The notes: generated from the letters alone by a model not told the origin. DNA of 64,000 nt from Hydrogenedens sp964549105 (GCA_964549105.1 CAZJTZ010000002.1:124001-188000), one strand, 5' to 3'. Positions 8,794 through 18,019 are shown, numbered from the stretch's first letter. Numbers and translations: made by a program.

Positions 8794-9309
8794 TTAATTT
8801 TCCATTTGTGCACTAATTTCTATTCCTTCACGAGTTTGAAGATGTGATTCCTTGCTTTTGCCGTTGCCCCTGTCCATCTCATGGGCACAACGCATTAAAT
8901 CTTGAACAAGTTCAGCCACACCTGAATATGCTTGTGGTTTGCGCTCTTCCGTTTTTATCTCTTCAAACTCCTGAACCAACTTTCGAAGCCGTTCCATATA
9001 TTTGCAGAGAACCTCAAAATTCTGGATGGGCAAAGTAGGTTTTATTAATTTAGTCTTTGTATTTTTTTCGAGAGTGTCTTGTAGTGACAATTCAGGCAAT
9101 TGTAGAAACATGGTTTCTTCCTCTATTCGCTGAATAATGAAGGTCAGAACAAGCAATTCGCGCAGACGCACTTCAACCCACGGCGTAATTTCCAAACCCT
9201 TTTCTTGAAACCATGCCATAAGTGCTTTGACTTTCTCATGCCATTGCCGTTTCTCAAACGAGGTGAGCCACTTCTCGCCTTTCTCAATACGATAAAGAAT
9301 GCTCTCCAT
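8794..9309 (-). CDS. Helical hypothetical protein upstream of the terminase cassette
   Basis: I do not recognise this 171-residue protein. It is highly charged and predicted mostly helical, with a likely coiled coil over residues ~85-125 (CKYMERLRKLVQEFEEIKTEE). It has no signal peptide or membrane segment. It is the first gene of a same-strand trio with the 3D lipoprotein and the large terminase. Small terminase subunits are short helical proteins encoded upstream of the large subunit, so position and size permit that role. I see no helix-turn-helix that would establish it. AGGAGG lies upstream of the ATG, and coding potential looks sound. Confidence 0.6.
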   Translation of the reverse strand: MESILYRIEKGEKWLTSFEKRQWHEKVKALMAWFQEKGLEITPWVEVRLRELLVLTFIIQRIEEETMFLQLPELSLQDTLEKNTKTKLIKPTLPIQNFEVLCKYMERLRKLVQEFEEIKTEERKPQAYSGVAELVQDLMRCAHEMDRGNGKSKESHLQTREGIEISAQMEN

Positions 9310-9709
9310 AAAAATACATCCTCCTATTTTTTACAATTATCTTTACTGCCATTACTCAATTTGCTAAAGTAATAATTCACCCCAGGATATTTACAATTGT
9401 CTCTATTTTTTATAAATATTTTTTAATTTTACCCTCATAAATAAGGCAATTAATTTGCCCTATCTATCACCCAACCCTTTGCCCTCCCAAGAAATACAGA
9501 GGAATAAAAACAAACCCGGCAAAGTAATTAATAAACTTTTAATTATTACTTGTAAAGATGTTATCTTTATACTTTCTCTATGGCAAAAAGACAATGCTGC
9601 ATTCTAACCAAATAAAGGATAGTATTATCAAAGGATAGAAGAACCTTTTTGTTATGGATGGCAGGTCCCATAAAGAACAAACTTACAATACCCTCAGCAA
9701 ACTTTTCAT
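9310..9709. other. Intergenic gap between terminase cassette and restriction operon
   Basis: Four hundred AT-rich bases without a convincing gene. A perfect 7-bp inverted repeat, TAAAGAT-gtt-ATCTTTA, lies at 9553-9569. It has no adjoining T-run, so it may be an operator or a processing hairpin rather than a terminator. The promoter of the helical protein gene should lie near its right edge of coding, just above 9310. Confidence 0.5.
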
Positions 9710-10504
9710 TTATTTTTTGCCTAAATAAAAGTCTAATTGAGGGATAGTATTTTCTGTCAGTTTTTCCAAGAACTCAATTATGTTCTGCTCGGTTGATGTT
9801 CTTTCGATTCTTTTCTTTGCTATATCGAAATATATATCATCAATTTCAATGCCTATAAAATTTCTATCAAATCGTTTCGCCACAACTCCGGTTGTGCCAG
9901 AGCCCATAAATGGGTCAAGAACAGTATCTCCCACTTTACTCCCAATTAAGATAATTCTTTCTATTAATTTTTCGGGTTTTTCAGTAGGATGTGGTGTTTT
10001 ATGCCTTTCCGCAGGCAGTTCCCATAAATTTCGCATTTGCTTCCCGTTACCCAATTTTGTAGCCATTTCATAATTAAAATAGTATTTTTTTGATTTACTG
10101 GCGACCCAAATTAACTCAGTAGAAGGGACAAATCGGTTTTTCTGGATTAGAGGTGGCGCATTAGGTTTAAACCAGATAATATCATTTATTATCCATAGAT
10201 TTAATTGTTTTAAGACCATTCCGATAGATGGATGATTATGCAAAGTTCCTGAAATCCATATCGTTCCATCATCTTTTAGAACCCTTACGCATTCCTCAAC
10301 CCATTCTTTATTAAATTCATGTATATTTTCTATCTTATCCCATGAACCTTTGTCACATTTAGCCATCTTTCCACTTTTACAGGTAAGATGATTTTCTCCT
10401 GAAAGATTATATGGAGGGTCTGCAAAGATTAAATTTACAGATTTAGATTCCAATCGCTTAATCGTTTCTAATGCATCGTTTTTCAGTAGTTTAATATCAG
10501 GCAC
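9710..10504 (-). CDS. Type II DNA adenine methyltransferase (beta class), second of two
   Basis: The protein transfers a methyl group from S-adenosylmethionine to DNA. Motif IV DPPY (in FADPPYNL) precedes motif I (DPFMGSGTTG), the beta-class order. HPTEKPEKLIERII adjoins motif I. The frame extends to a TTG at 10543, but I place the start at GTG 10504. AAGAGG sits nine bases upstream, the protein then begins as its sister does, and the GTG overlaps the sister gene's stop (GTGCCTGA), indicating coupled translation. That gives 264 residues. It probably protects one strand of an asymmetric site shared with the endonuclease at 11294-13093. N6-adenine rather than N4-cytosine specificity is inferred from DPPY and the AlwI association. 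Confidence 0.9.
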   Translation of the reverse strand: MPDIKLLKNDALETIKRLESKSVNLIFADPPYNLSGENHLTCKSGKMAKCDKGSWDKIENIHEFNKEWVEECVRVLKDDGTIWISGTLHNHPSIGMVLKQLNLWIINDIIWFKPNAPPLIQKNRFVPSTELIWVASKSKKYYFNYEMATKLGNGKQMRNLWELPAERHKTPHPTEKPEKLIERIILIGSKVGDTVLDPFMGSGTTGVVAKRFDRNFIGIEIDDIYFDIAKKRIERTSTEQNIIEFLEKLTENTIPQLDFYLGKK

Positions 10505-11297
10505 TTTTGGTAACCTCTTTTCCAAACATTCTTTCTTGTGCAATTTTAAAATATTCTGGTTTTATTTCAATACCAATCCAATTTCTTTTTAATCGTGAAG
10601 CCACAACACCTGTAGTGCCTGTTCCAAAGAACGGGTCAAGGAGTAAATCACTTTCATCTGTCGAAGCCAATATAATTAATTCAATCATTTTTTCTGGTTT
10701 TTGTGTAGGGTGTACTGCTCTACCATTTTGGCCCTTTATCCTTTCTTTACCCTGGACAATAGGTAGTTCTATAAAATCTACGAAATCCCTCAATTGTTTT
10801 GGTTTTCCATCTTTTGTTTTATGAGGATTAAATTGTTTAACTTTTTCGTAATTAAATTTCCAATTATTCCCTTTTACAAACCAGCAAACATATTCCGTAG
10901 AATGAGTAAAGGTTCGTTTTGTTATATTTGGCATAGCATTGCTTTTATACCAAGTTATAATATTATTTAGTTTAAATCCAACTTTTTTTGCTATAAACAC
11001 TATCTCTCCTATGTTGTGGTAGGTGCAAGAAACATATAAACTGCCAATAGGCTTTAATATGTTCCATACTTTACTAATCCATCTATCGGTAAAATGTAGA
11101 TAATCTTCATATTTCCATGTATCCCACTCCTCATTCATTTTGTAGAATGGACCTCCTGTCTTATTATTAACTAATGTTAATTTTTTGCCTGATAGATTGT
11201 ATGGAGGGTCAGCATAGACTAAATCTATACTATCCCTTTCAATTTCTTTTCCCATTATTTTTAAGCAATCGCCCATGTATATGTGGTTCACCTTCAT
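10497..11297 (-). CDS. Type II DNA adenine methyltransferase (beta class), first of two
   Basis: This is a sister of the downstream methyltransferase, with DPPY (in YADPPYNLSG) before the SAM-binding DPFFGTGTTG. Its target-recognition region differs: the middle WYKSNAMPNITKRTFTH and the KQFNPHKTKDGKPKQ stretch are its own. The frame opens at 11354. ATG 11297 overlaps the endonuclease stop codon as ATGA, and the resulting N-terminus (MKVNHIYMGDCL) is typical of the family. The product is then 266 residues. Two methyltransferases are what a type IIS enzyme with an asymmetric site needs, one for each strand. The three genes form a tight R-M1-M2 operon with 4- and 8-base overlaps. Confidence 0.92.
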   Translation of the reverse strand: MKVNHIYMGDCLKIMGKEIERDSIDLVYADPPYNLSGKKLTLVNNKTGGPFYKMNEEWDTWKYEDYLHFTDRWISKVWNILKPIGSLYVSCTYHNIGEIVFIAKKVGFKLNNIITWYKSNAMPNITKRTFTHSTEYVCWFVKGNNWKFNYEKVKQFNPHKTKDGKPKQLRDFVDFIELPIVQGKERIKGQNGRAVHPTQKPEKMIELIILASTDESDLLLDPFFGTGTTGVVASRLKRNWIGIEIKPEYFKIAQERMFGKEVTKSA

Positions 11298-13093
11298 AAT
11301 GCAATTGTCCTCTGCTGCCAATCTTTTAAGGATTCCTGAATAGATAATGCCCAATCGGAAAAACCTGACAACTTTTTGGATTTGTTAACGACTATAGAAT
11401 ACAGCTGATATAGTTCTTTATGGGTAAACCTTTTACCTTGTTTTAAAAGGTTTGATAAAGTTTCTAATAATGACGCAAATTGCTCTGTTGTAAGAGGCAC
11501 TATCTTTTGTGGGAATCCATTATACTCATACTTTACAGAAATCCAAAATGTAGAATATGTGTCATTATGGATTTGTGGTGCAATAAAGATGCAAAATATT
11601 TTGTCACCAGGATATTGAATTTCAAAATCTCTTAAATGTCTCATTACTGGTTGTCCTTCCTGCACCCATTGTATTTTTGTTATATTTAGTGTAACTTCAC
11701 AAATTGCTTTAAATGTCGTATAGCGACATTCTATATCTGGCTTGTTTCCGGGAGAATGGTTAGTAGGTTCTCCATCATCATCTATTGGATAGTTTGGTTT
11801 TATTGAAATCTCATCATTTATTATTTTTAATGCCTCTGTTATCAATTTCTCAAACTGTTCTGGCTTATATTTTTTTATCTTTTTAGAATCTCGCAAGATA
11901 TTTATTATTTCTTCAATCCTATCTAAATTACCAAGTAATTTAGTTTTCTTTACCTTCTCTTTCAATTCCAAATTTAAATTTCTAAGACAAGAAATATAAT
12001 TTTCTAATTCTCTTTTATTAAAAAGTGCAATGTTAGTAAAAAGAAACTTTTGTTGGTCTTGAGTAATCTGTATATTTTCTTTTTCAATATAATCATTAAT
12101 TATATTTTTTAAGGACTGGGCTATTTCTTCTAAATGTTCTTTCTTTTCCCAGGGTAAGGGTGGTTTTTCAATGTCAGAAAGATAATTAAAATATTCCTCT
12201 AGTCTCGTGAACTTAATAGGCTCTCCATTATACATATTCAAAAGTTGCTCTATTTCAGCTTCTCTTGAAGGTTCCGTATTAATAGTCCACCGGTATCCTA
12301 ATGGGTCATCCATCGTAACTTTAAAATATCTTGTAAGTCTAAAATACCTCATTATGTTATCGCCATAATCGAATAGATTATTTATCTTTTTATCTGGCAC
12401 CTCTTCTATACCATAAAATTCTTTGGCAAACTTATGAATATATTCCTCAGGTTTTTTGTATTTTCTAAATTCCAAAATTCTATCAATATATTCATCTATT
12501 TGATTGAAGTTAATAAGAGTTGGAACAAAGATACTAAATTCTGTTTTATCCAATCCTCTTTTCGTTGTTTTTTGATTAAGTTTGTGAATAAGATGCATTA
12601 CACCGATAAATGGCATTATATTGAAATTTTCTTTTTCTGAAAAATCTATATTCCAGGGATTTGGAAACTGAAGTTTGAGTAGGCTTTTGAAAAATATATG
12701 GTCTATATCATAGTTTTCCTTCAAAAACTTATTTCCTAATTCAGTTATCAATACATTACCAAAACCTTCTCTTGCTATTGAAAATCCTAACTTATTTAAT
12801 GGATTAACCGATTGTCTTCCTCTCATTGGTGGGTCTTCATATTCTTGAGAATCAAAAATTTCTTGGGCTATTTTCAATGGAATCTCTGAAGAAATTTCTT
12901 TATTATAATACTTTCTAAACTTCTGGTGAATTTTAAGAGGTTTATAAATGCGTTCCTGAATTAACAGAACTTGATATTTTGTCTGATTGTCTTTACAAAA
13001 TGGTTGCCCTTCTAACTTTTTCAATACTCTTAAAAAATCTCTTAACCTTTCTGGATTTCTTACAGTAGTTGAGATTGACCAGGGCTTTTTCAT
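11294..13093 (-). CDS. AlwI-family type IIS restriction endonuclease
   Basis: The 599-residue protein begins 'PWSISTTVRNPERLRDFLRVL', the opening I associate with the AlwI endonuclease family (Pfam RE_AlwI). That family includes enzymes and nickases that cut a few bases outside short asymmetric sites. A probable nuclease core lies at about residues 445-490: an acidic NKPDIECR, then FKAICEVTLN, in the spacing of a PD-(D/E)xK-like fold. A coiled, Lys/Glu-rich middle (about 330-430) separates it from the DNA-recognition half. The gene is very AT-rich compared with its flanks, a sign of acquisition. It is first in the operon, upstream of both methyltransferases, and no controller gene is visible. 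Family assignment is by recognition; the site (GGATC in AlwI) is not readable here. Confidence 0.82.
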   Translation of the reverse strand: MKKPWSISTTVRNPERLRDFLRVLKKLEGQPFCKDNQTKYQVLLIQERIYKPLKIHQKFRKYYNKEISSEIPLKIAQEIFDSQEYEDPPMRGRQSVNPLNKLGFSIAREGFGNVLITELGNKFLKENYDIDHIFFKSLLKLQFPNPWNIDFSEKENFNIMPFIGVMHLIHKLNQKTTKRGLDKTEFSIFVPTLINFNQIDEYIDRILEFRKYKKPEEYIHKFAKEFYGIEEVPDKKINNLFDYGDNIMRYFRLTRYFKVTMDDPLGYRWTINTEPSREAEIEQLLNMYNGEPIKFTRLEEYFNYLSDIEKPPLPWEKKEHLEEIAQSLKNIINDYIEKENIQITQDQQKFLFTNIALFNKRELENYISCLRNLNLELKEKVKKTKLLGNLDRIEEIINILRDSKKIKKYKPEQFEKLITEALKIINDEISIKPNYPIDDDGEPTNHSPGNKPDIECRYTTFKAICEVTLNITKIQWVQEGQPVMRHLRDFEIQYPGDKIFCIFIAPQIHNDTYSTFWISVKYEYNGFPQKIVPLTTEQFASLLETLSNLLKQGKRFTHKELYQLYSIVVNKSKKLSGFSDWALSIQESLKDWQQRTIAL

Positions 13094-13324
13094 TTAGTCT
13101 ACTTTCTGATTAAATATAAAACTATATTTTAATATCTTATGTTTCAATTATGAGTTCTGTAATAGTATATTCCCAGATACTTTAATTGTAGTCGGTTATT
13201 CTCGATATAATCAATTATAAAAGGGGGAAGGAAAGTTATGTATCTATTAAGTTAGATTTGTGAATTGCAATACAGATAGTTGGTTACGCAGTGTTTTTTT
13301 TGTAGATATTAAGATTAGTTCTGT

Positions 13325-14341
13325 TTACTCGCGGAGGAGGACATCGCAGGCTAATCGGATTTTTTCAAGTAGTTTGCGGAAGAAGGTGTGGTGTCGTGCC
13401 TGTTCGCGAAGGAAAATGATAGTTTTTCGTTGTAGTAGGTAGCGGTTAAGTTTTTGCTTTTTGGGTTGGATTTTTACCCCCTGCACTTCTTCCATTGGTT
13501 TCCACAAGGTTTCCTTTGGATAGCCAAAGGTAATCAGGTCTTCATCTGCAATCTGGTCAATGGTTTTTCGCATCATTTTCAATTTCTCAGGGTCAGTGCT
13601 TAATTCCTCAACCCACTTTTTCAAAGAACCTGTGCTGGGCCTTGTGTGTTGCTTCACGCCTAAGGGGTCGCCCAATCCTTGTTGATGATTGTCATCTTCC
13701 GATTTGCCATAATCAATTGCTTCTGGTTCAAATGGAATTTCAAGAAAGGCGCATATCTGCTCAAACTGTTCTTCGGGTTTCTTTACAAGGTCTTCATAGC
13801 GGATATGATAAATATCCACTTCCTTCTTACGCAAGAAATCGGCAATAGCGGGTATATAACGGTTAAGTATGGGATTGTGCTCGTTGGCAACTTTATAATC
13901 GCCATCGAAAAATGAGTTTGCAAAGGATGAGAATGTAGCCAGAGGATGCCGTGTCAGAATGATATACTTTGCATCGGGGTAGACCTTTGCAATAAAAGGT
14001 AGCACTAACGAATATGCGGGTGTTTTATCGAGACAGATTTTTTTGTTCCCTTTAGCAATTAGGTATTGGCTATACAGCACATCGCAATAGGCACGGCATG
14101 CTTTCCAATAATCGTTTTCTTTATTGGGCAACTGTTCCACGAACAATTTTTGAGCTTCCGCAGATAAGATATGGTCATACGGCGCCTTATCCACCTTTGC
14201 CCATACGCCCAGGTGTGCTAATGGCGTCAAGATATGCGGTTCTGGACCTCCCTGAATCAAGGAATGAGATGATAGCATTCGTTCCAGCATTGTCGTTCCA
14301 GAACGAGGCGGTCCTATTAAAAACACCATCCTATATTCCAT
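13325..14341 (-). CDS. Sulfotransferase family protein
   Basis: This 338-residue cytoplasmic protein has the PAPS-binding signatures of the Sulfotransfer family. The 5'-phosphosulfate loop is GPPRSGTTML at residues 10-19. The 3'-phosphate segment is YIILTRHPLATFSSF (about 123-137), and a later RYEDLVKKPEEQ segment matches the family's conserved Arg-Tyr-Glu-Asp. It would transfer sulfate from PAPS to a hydroxyl on a glycan, lipid or protein; the acceptor is unknown. The start ATG 14341 has AAGGAAG six to seven bases upstream. It diverges from a membrane-anchored serine hydrolase across a 90-base region containing a strong palindrome. Confidence 0.9.
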   Translation of the reverse strand: MEYRMVFLIGPPRSGTTMLERMLSSHSLIQGGPEPHILTPLAHLGVWAKVDKAPYDHILSAEAQKLFVEQLPNKENDYWKACRAYCDVLYSQYLIAKGNKKICLDKTPAYSLVLPFIAKVYPDAKYIILTRHPLATFSSFANSFFDGDYKVANEHNPILNRYIPAIADFLRKKEVDIYHIRYEDLVKKPEEQFEQICAFLEIPFEPEAIDYGKSEDDNHQQGLGDPLGVKQHTRPSTGSLKKWVEELSTDPEKLKMMRKTIDQIADEDLITFGYPKETLWKPMEEVQGVKIQPKKQKLNRYLLQRKTIIFLREQARHHTFFRKLLEKIRLACDVLLRE

Positions 14342-14383
14342 GTAATTCTTCCTTATCGTTTATTGAGACTAAAAGTTTACAAT

Positions 14384-14405
14384 ATATGACAGTGAACTGT
14401 CATAT
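14384..14405. promoter_or_regulatory. Perfect 9-bp palindrome between divergent genes (candidate operator)
   Basis: ATATGACAG at 14384-14392 and CTGTCATAT at 14397-14405 are perfect inverted copies around TGAA. The site lies midway between the sulfotransferase start (14341) and the serine-hydrolase start (14432), where a dimeric repressor could control both. No T-run follows on either strand, which argues against a terminator. Confidence 0.5.
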
Positions 14406-14431
14406 TCAGTATAAGGAAATATAAGTATATC

Positions 14432-16366
14432 ATGTCAGGGCAAAAACATTTTCAGAGGCTTGTTGTTTGTATCCCTTTCCTTATTTTAACTGCACTTGCT
14501 CACGGAGAGGAAAGTTCATACGAAGAGCAAATTCTCCATTGTCTTGATAAGGAGATTCCGCAACTGTTGCAAAAATATACTGTTTCGGGAACAGTCATTG
14601 CATTAGTGAATGGGGACACTGTGATTTTGAAGGGATATGGCAAATTAGGATTTGACCTCAACGAGCCAATGGACGCAAAGCAGACGCCTGTATTTGTGGC
14701 TTCTTTGTCCAAGTTGTTTACCGCGACGGGAATTATGCAACTCTACGAGCAAAACAAAATATCCTTAAATGTTGATGTCAATCACTATCTTTCAGATTTT
14801 CAAATAGTGTATTCTTATCCTGAACCCATAACCATTCACCATCTTTTGACACATACCGCAGGTTTTGACGACCGATTTTTAGGTATGGGTGCTCCAACAT
14901 TAGATAAGGTCTTACCGTTGGGCATATATCTGTCAAAGAGGTTACCTCCAATTGTTTTTCCACCGGGAACAGTTATCAGTTATTCCAATCATGGGTTTGC
15001 ATTACTGGGTCATGTTATAGAGCAAGTATCAGGCAAAAGTTTTAAGGATTACATGGCAGAAAATTTATTTGAGCCGCTCGAAATGAGCCATAGCCGATTT
15101 GATGGGACTTATCCCGAGACACTGAAACCCCCAAAGGCATATCTCGAATACCTTGGCAAGATGAGAACTGTAGAAATGGACTTTGCTCAAACTCCACCTG
15201 CTTCGAGTTTATGCACAACGGCTGAAGATTTTTCTCATTTTTTAATATCCATGCTGAACGATGGAAAGTATAAAGACCACTTTGTTTTACAACCTGAAAC
15301 GGTTAAATTCATACAGACCCCACGATATAAACTTCATCCACTACTCCCCGGTTATGCCTGTTGCTGGGAAGAACGATTCATTAACGGGAAACGGGCACTC
15401 CAACATTCAGGATTGACCTGGGGATTTAGCAGTCATGTTTTGATTATTCCTGAGGAAAAATTTGGATTGTTCATCTCAATCAACAAGGGAGGGCACGCCT
15501 TTATTTCTGAAGTAATTTCCTTGCTTGTGTCAAAATTCACTCTACCTATACGGAATATACCAGATGTTCGCAAAAACCCACTCTTTGTTAACCCTTCATA
15601 TTATAGAGCAGTATCAGGTTTTTATCGGCATAATCGTTATTGTCGCAGTGATTATTTCAAATTAGCCACATTTCTGCCTGGTTTTGTGCAAGAGATATAT
15701 GTTCGTGGTGATGGAACAGAACAGACTTTGACTATGAAATATCTTGTGTTTCAATCCGGTGAGTGGAAGGTTGAGGAATTAGGCGATATGTTTTGGGGAA
15801 GGAAAACGCAATATGGTGATGTTGCCAGTTCACCCCGGATAACCTTTATCAAGGGGGCTGAACAGGGAACACATCAATTGGTGATAGGGAATGATGTCTA
15901 CGAACCTATCCATTTCTGGGAATCAAAACTATGTCAATACACCTTATTTTTCGCATGTATAGCGATATTTATCATCCAATTCTTGCGTTTTCTTGCACGG
16001 TTGATAATACACAAAGATATAGATATGTTCATACGACCTCATAGCGATTATTTCCAGGTTATTAGCATATTATTTCTTACTTATGTTTTTATATTTACTG
16101 TATATCTGTTCTTATTTTCAAAACCTCAAGCATTGGGATATGGAACGCCTCCTATTCTGTTTATTCTTTTATTGTTTCCATTCCTTCTTCTCCTGCTCAC
16201 AGTCATTGGTACAATACAATTCATCTTTTCGTTAAAAGACTTGCAAATACAAACATTTTTTGACCTGATGTCATTGTTTGCCTGTTATGGAATGTTATTC
16301 CTCTTCCATTATTGGAATATTTTAGATTTCCATTTATCAAGTTGGGGCACGCTCTACCTGTATTAA
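14432..16366 (+). CDS. Serine hydrolase, class C beta-lactamase/PBP4* family, membrane-anchored
   Basis: The 644-residue protein has a signal peptide (cleavage near residue 25) and a beta-lactamase-fold domain. Its catalytic motifs are SxxK (S91-L-S-K94, in VASLSKLFT), YxN (Y184-S-N186) and HSG in LQHSGLTWG. HLLTHTAGF is the usual family landmark. A C-terminal region of four or so hydrophobic segments (about 505-640) anchors it in the membrane, with the catalytic domain likely outside the cytoplasm. Relatives act as esterases, D-aminopeptidases or peptidoglycan-related hydrolases; the substrate is not deducible. The gene diverges from the sulfotransferase and precedes a small lipoprotein gene. 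Confidence 0.88.
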   Translation: MSGQKHFQRLVVCIPFLILTALAHGEESSYEEQILHCLDKEIPQLLQKYTVSGTVIALVNGDTVILKGYGKLGFDLNEPMDAKQTPVFVASLSKLFTATGIMQLYEQNKISLNVDVNHYLSDFQIVYSYPEPITIHHLLTHTAGFDDRFLGMGAPTLDKVLPLGIYLSKRLPPIVFPPGTVISYSNHGFALLGHVIEQVSGKSFKDYMAENLFEPLEMSHSRFDGTYPETLKPPKAYLEYLGKMRTVEMDFAQTPPASSLCTTAEDFSHFLISMLNDGKYKDHFVLQPETVKFIQTPRYKLHPLLPGYACCWEERFINGKRALQHSGLTWGFSSHVLIIPEEKFGLFISINKGGHAFISEVISLLVSKFTLPIRNIPDVRKNPLFVNPSYYRAVSGFYRHNRYCRSDYFKLATFLPGFVQEIYVRGDGTEQTLTMKYLVFQSGEWKVEELGDMFWGRKTQYGDVASSPRITFIKGAEQGTHQLVIGNDVYEPIHFWESKLCQYTLFFACIAIFIIQFLRFLARLIIHKDIDMFIRPHSDYFQVISILFLTYVFIFTVYLFLFSKPQALGYGTPPILFILLLFPFLLLLLTVIGTIQFIFSLKDLQIQTFFDLMSLFACYGMLFLFHYWNILDFHLSSWGTLYLY

Positions 16367-16448
16367 TTTTGTTAAATAACGATATGAGCGTGTTATACTT
16401 TTAAAGGTTTATTAATAGTAATTGCAAAAATTCAGGAAAGGAATTTTT

Positions 16449-16970
16449 ATGAAATATATTTCATGGCTTATGTCGGGGATTGTAGTTGTTCTATGTTCTT
16501 GCCAGTCAGGACCGGAAGGTGGTGTAGCAAACAAAGTCTTATCGGACTTCGGATTACGAGAAAAGCCTGAAGGATATGTCAGTGAAACGGACAAAGTATT
16601 CCAGCGTTTAGGTGAAATAGGGGCTACGGAATTGCAACGGCTCAACCTTGAAAATCGGCATGGTGAAGTAAAGTTTGAACAAAAAGGTGCACGTGGTGAA
16701 TATTATAAGGAAGTGAAGGTTTATACTCAATACTCTCCGATGGATGCTAAACCTGTCAGTCATTCAGGAGAAAGCGGACAATCCTACACGGCGACAATTT
16801 CATATACCTATCGTATTTATCGGAGTGCTTCCAAACCGACCCGAGTAGAGGCTCAGGAAGCAACAGCGGATATTCCCATGGAAACAGAAGGACGGGAAAC
16901 CTATAGATATTCATTAGGTCCAGGAGGTGTATGGGATGGTCAGAGGGGACAAAAGGTAAAAAGCGAATAG
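16449..16970 (+). CDS. Putative lipoprotein of unknown function
   Basis: From ATG 16449 (AAAGGA six bases upstream; the frame opens at a TTG at 16422) the product has 173 residues. It begins with a hydrophobic export signal ending LCSCQSG, making Cys18 the probable lipid-modified residue, although Cys at the position before Ser is uncommon in a lipobox. The mature part is polar. It has an amphipathic VSETDKVFQRLGEIGATELQRL stretch and a beta-rich C-terminal half (ATISYTYRIY). I do not recognise a family. It is convergent with purU, and only 32 bases separate their ends. Confidence 0.72.
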   Translation: MKYISWLMSGIVVVLCSCQSGPEGGVANKVLSDFGLREKPEGYVSETDKVFQRLGEIGATELQRLNLENRHGEVKFEQKGARGEYYKEVKVYTQYSPMDAKPVSHSGESGQSYTATISYTYRIYRSASKPTRVEAQEATADIPMETEGRETYRYSLGPGGVWDGQRGQKVKSE

Positions 16971-17002
16971 GAATATTACCTCACTGCTTTTCGAGAAAGG
17001 CG

Positions 17003-17863
17003 TTAATCAAAGATAATAGTCCTTCGATGGTATACCATAATGCGGTCGTCTGCGTGAGCCTTTACTGCCTCAGATAGCACTTTCTTTTCAATATCCCTTC
17101 CCATAGCGATTAAATCCTCTACGCTGTGTGTGTGATTGACATGGATACATTCCTGATAAATGATAGGACCTTCATCCAATTCCTCTGTAACATAGTGGCT
17201 TGTTGCACCAATAAGTTTTACTCCGCGTTCATACGCCTGATGATAGGGTTTTGCACCTGCAAACGCAGGAAGGAAACTATGATGAACATTAATTATGCGG
17301 TTGCGATAGGAATGAACAAACTCTGCATTCAAAATCTGCATATATCGTGCTAATACGATAAAGTCTATATAATGTCGCTCAAATAGTTCACGCACCTGAC
17401 TTTCCGCTTCTAGTTTGGTAGTAGATGTTACAGGAATATAAAAAAACGGCACAGAAAAACTTTCAGATACGGACTCCAGGTCAGGATGATTACTTACCAC
17501 CAGAGCAATATCTGCATTAATCTCGCCGTATTTATGTTTCAAAAACAAATCATATAAACAGTGGTCATACTTCGAAACCATAATTGCTATCTTTTTTCGC
17601 TCATTACTGAACGAAAGAGTAGTATCCATCTGGAACTGCTCTGCTAATCCTTGTAGTTCCTTTTGAAATTGTGATTTAGTAATATTCATGTTGGAGCAGT
17701 CAAAATAGACTCGCATAAAGAAACGATTATCCATTTCTTCTTTATGCTGTTGTGCATGAATAATGTTCCCTCCTCGCTCAAAAATGAAACGGGCAACATT
17801 GTAGACAATTCCGGGCACATCCGGGCAATGCAATTGTAACACGGCCGATTTGCTACATTTCAT
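17003..17863 (-). CDS. purU: Formyltetrahydrofolate deformylase
   Basis: PurU hydrolyses 10-formyl-THF to formate and THF, balancing the one-carbon folate pool. The 286-residue product has an N-terminal ACT domain (CPDVPGIVYNVARFIFERGGNI, residues ~10-90). A formyltransferase-fold domain follows, with the catalytic segment 'INVHHSFLPAFAGAKPYHQA' (Asn and His of the family) and GATSHYVTEELDEGPII (Asp). The frame opens at GTG 17869. I choose ATG 17863, eight bases after AAGGA. ACT domains in PurU usually sense methionine or glycine. Functionally it links to the gcv-folD operon at the right end of the window, which supplies the same folate pool. Confidence 0.94.
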   Translation of the reverse strand: MKCSKSAVLQLHCPDVPGIVYNVARFIFERGGNIIHAQQHKEEMDNRFFMRVYFDCSNMNITKSQFQKELQGLAEQFQMDTTLSFSNERKKIAIMVSKYDHCLYDLFLKHKYGEINADIALVVSNHPDLESVSESFSVPFFYIPVTSTTKLEAESQVRELFERHYIDFIVLARYMQILNAEFVHSYRNRIINVHHSFLPAFAGAKPYHQAYERGVKLIGATSHYVTEELDEGPIIYQECIHVNHTHSVEDLIAMGRDIEKKVLSEAVKAHADDRIMVYHRRTIIFD

Positions 17864-18019
17864 TTGCACTTTCCTTTATGTTAATAACTGCCTTACTCTA
17901 ACTCTTTTTTGTTTAAGGGATTATCAAGTTGTAAAATTCCTTTAAGATTATGTAAAAATAATATAACATAAATTGAGAAGTAAAATGTTTAGAATAACAA
18001 AGAATAGAGGATAGTTACG

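Noticed and set aside
13260..13442. Small + strand frame overlapping the sulfotransferase 3' end
   Set aside because: It is antisense to a well-supported gene, with no ribosome site.
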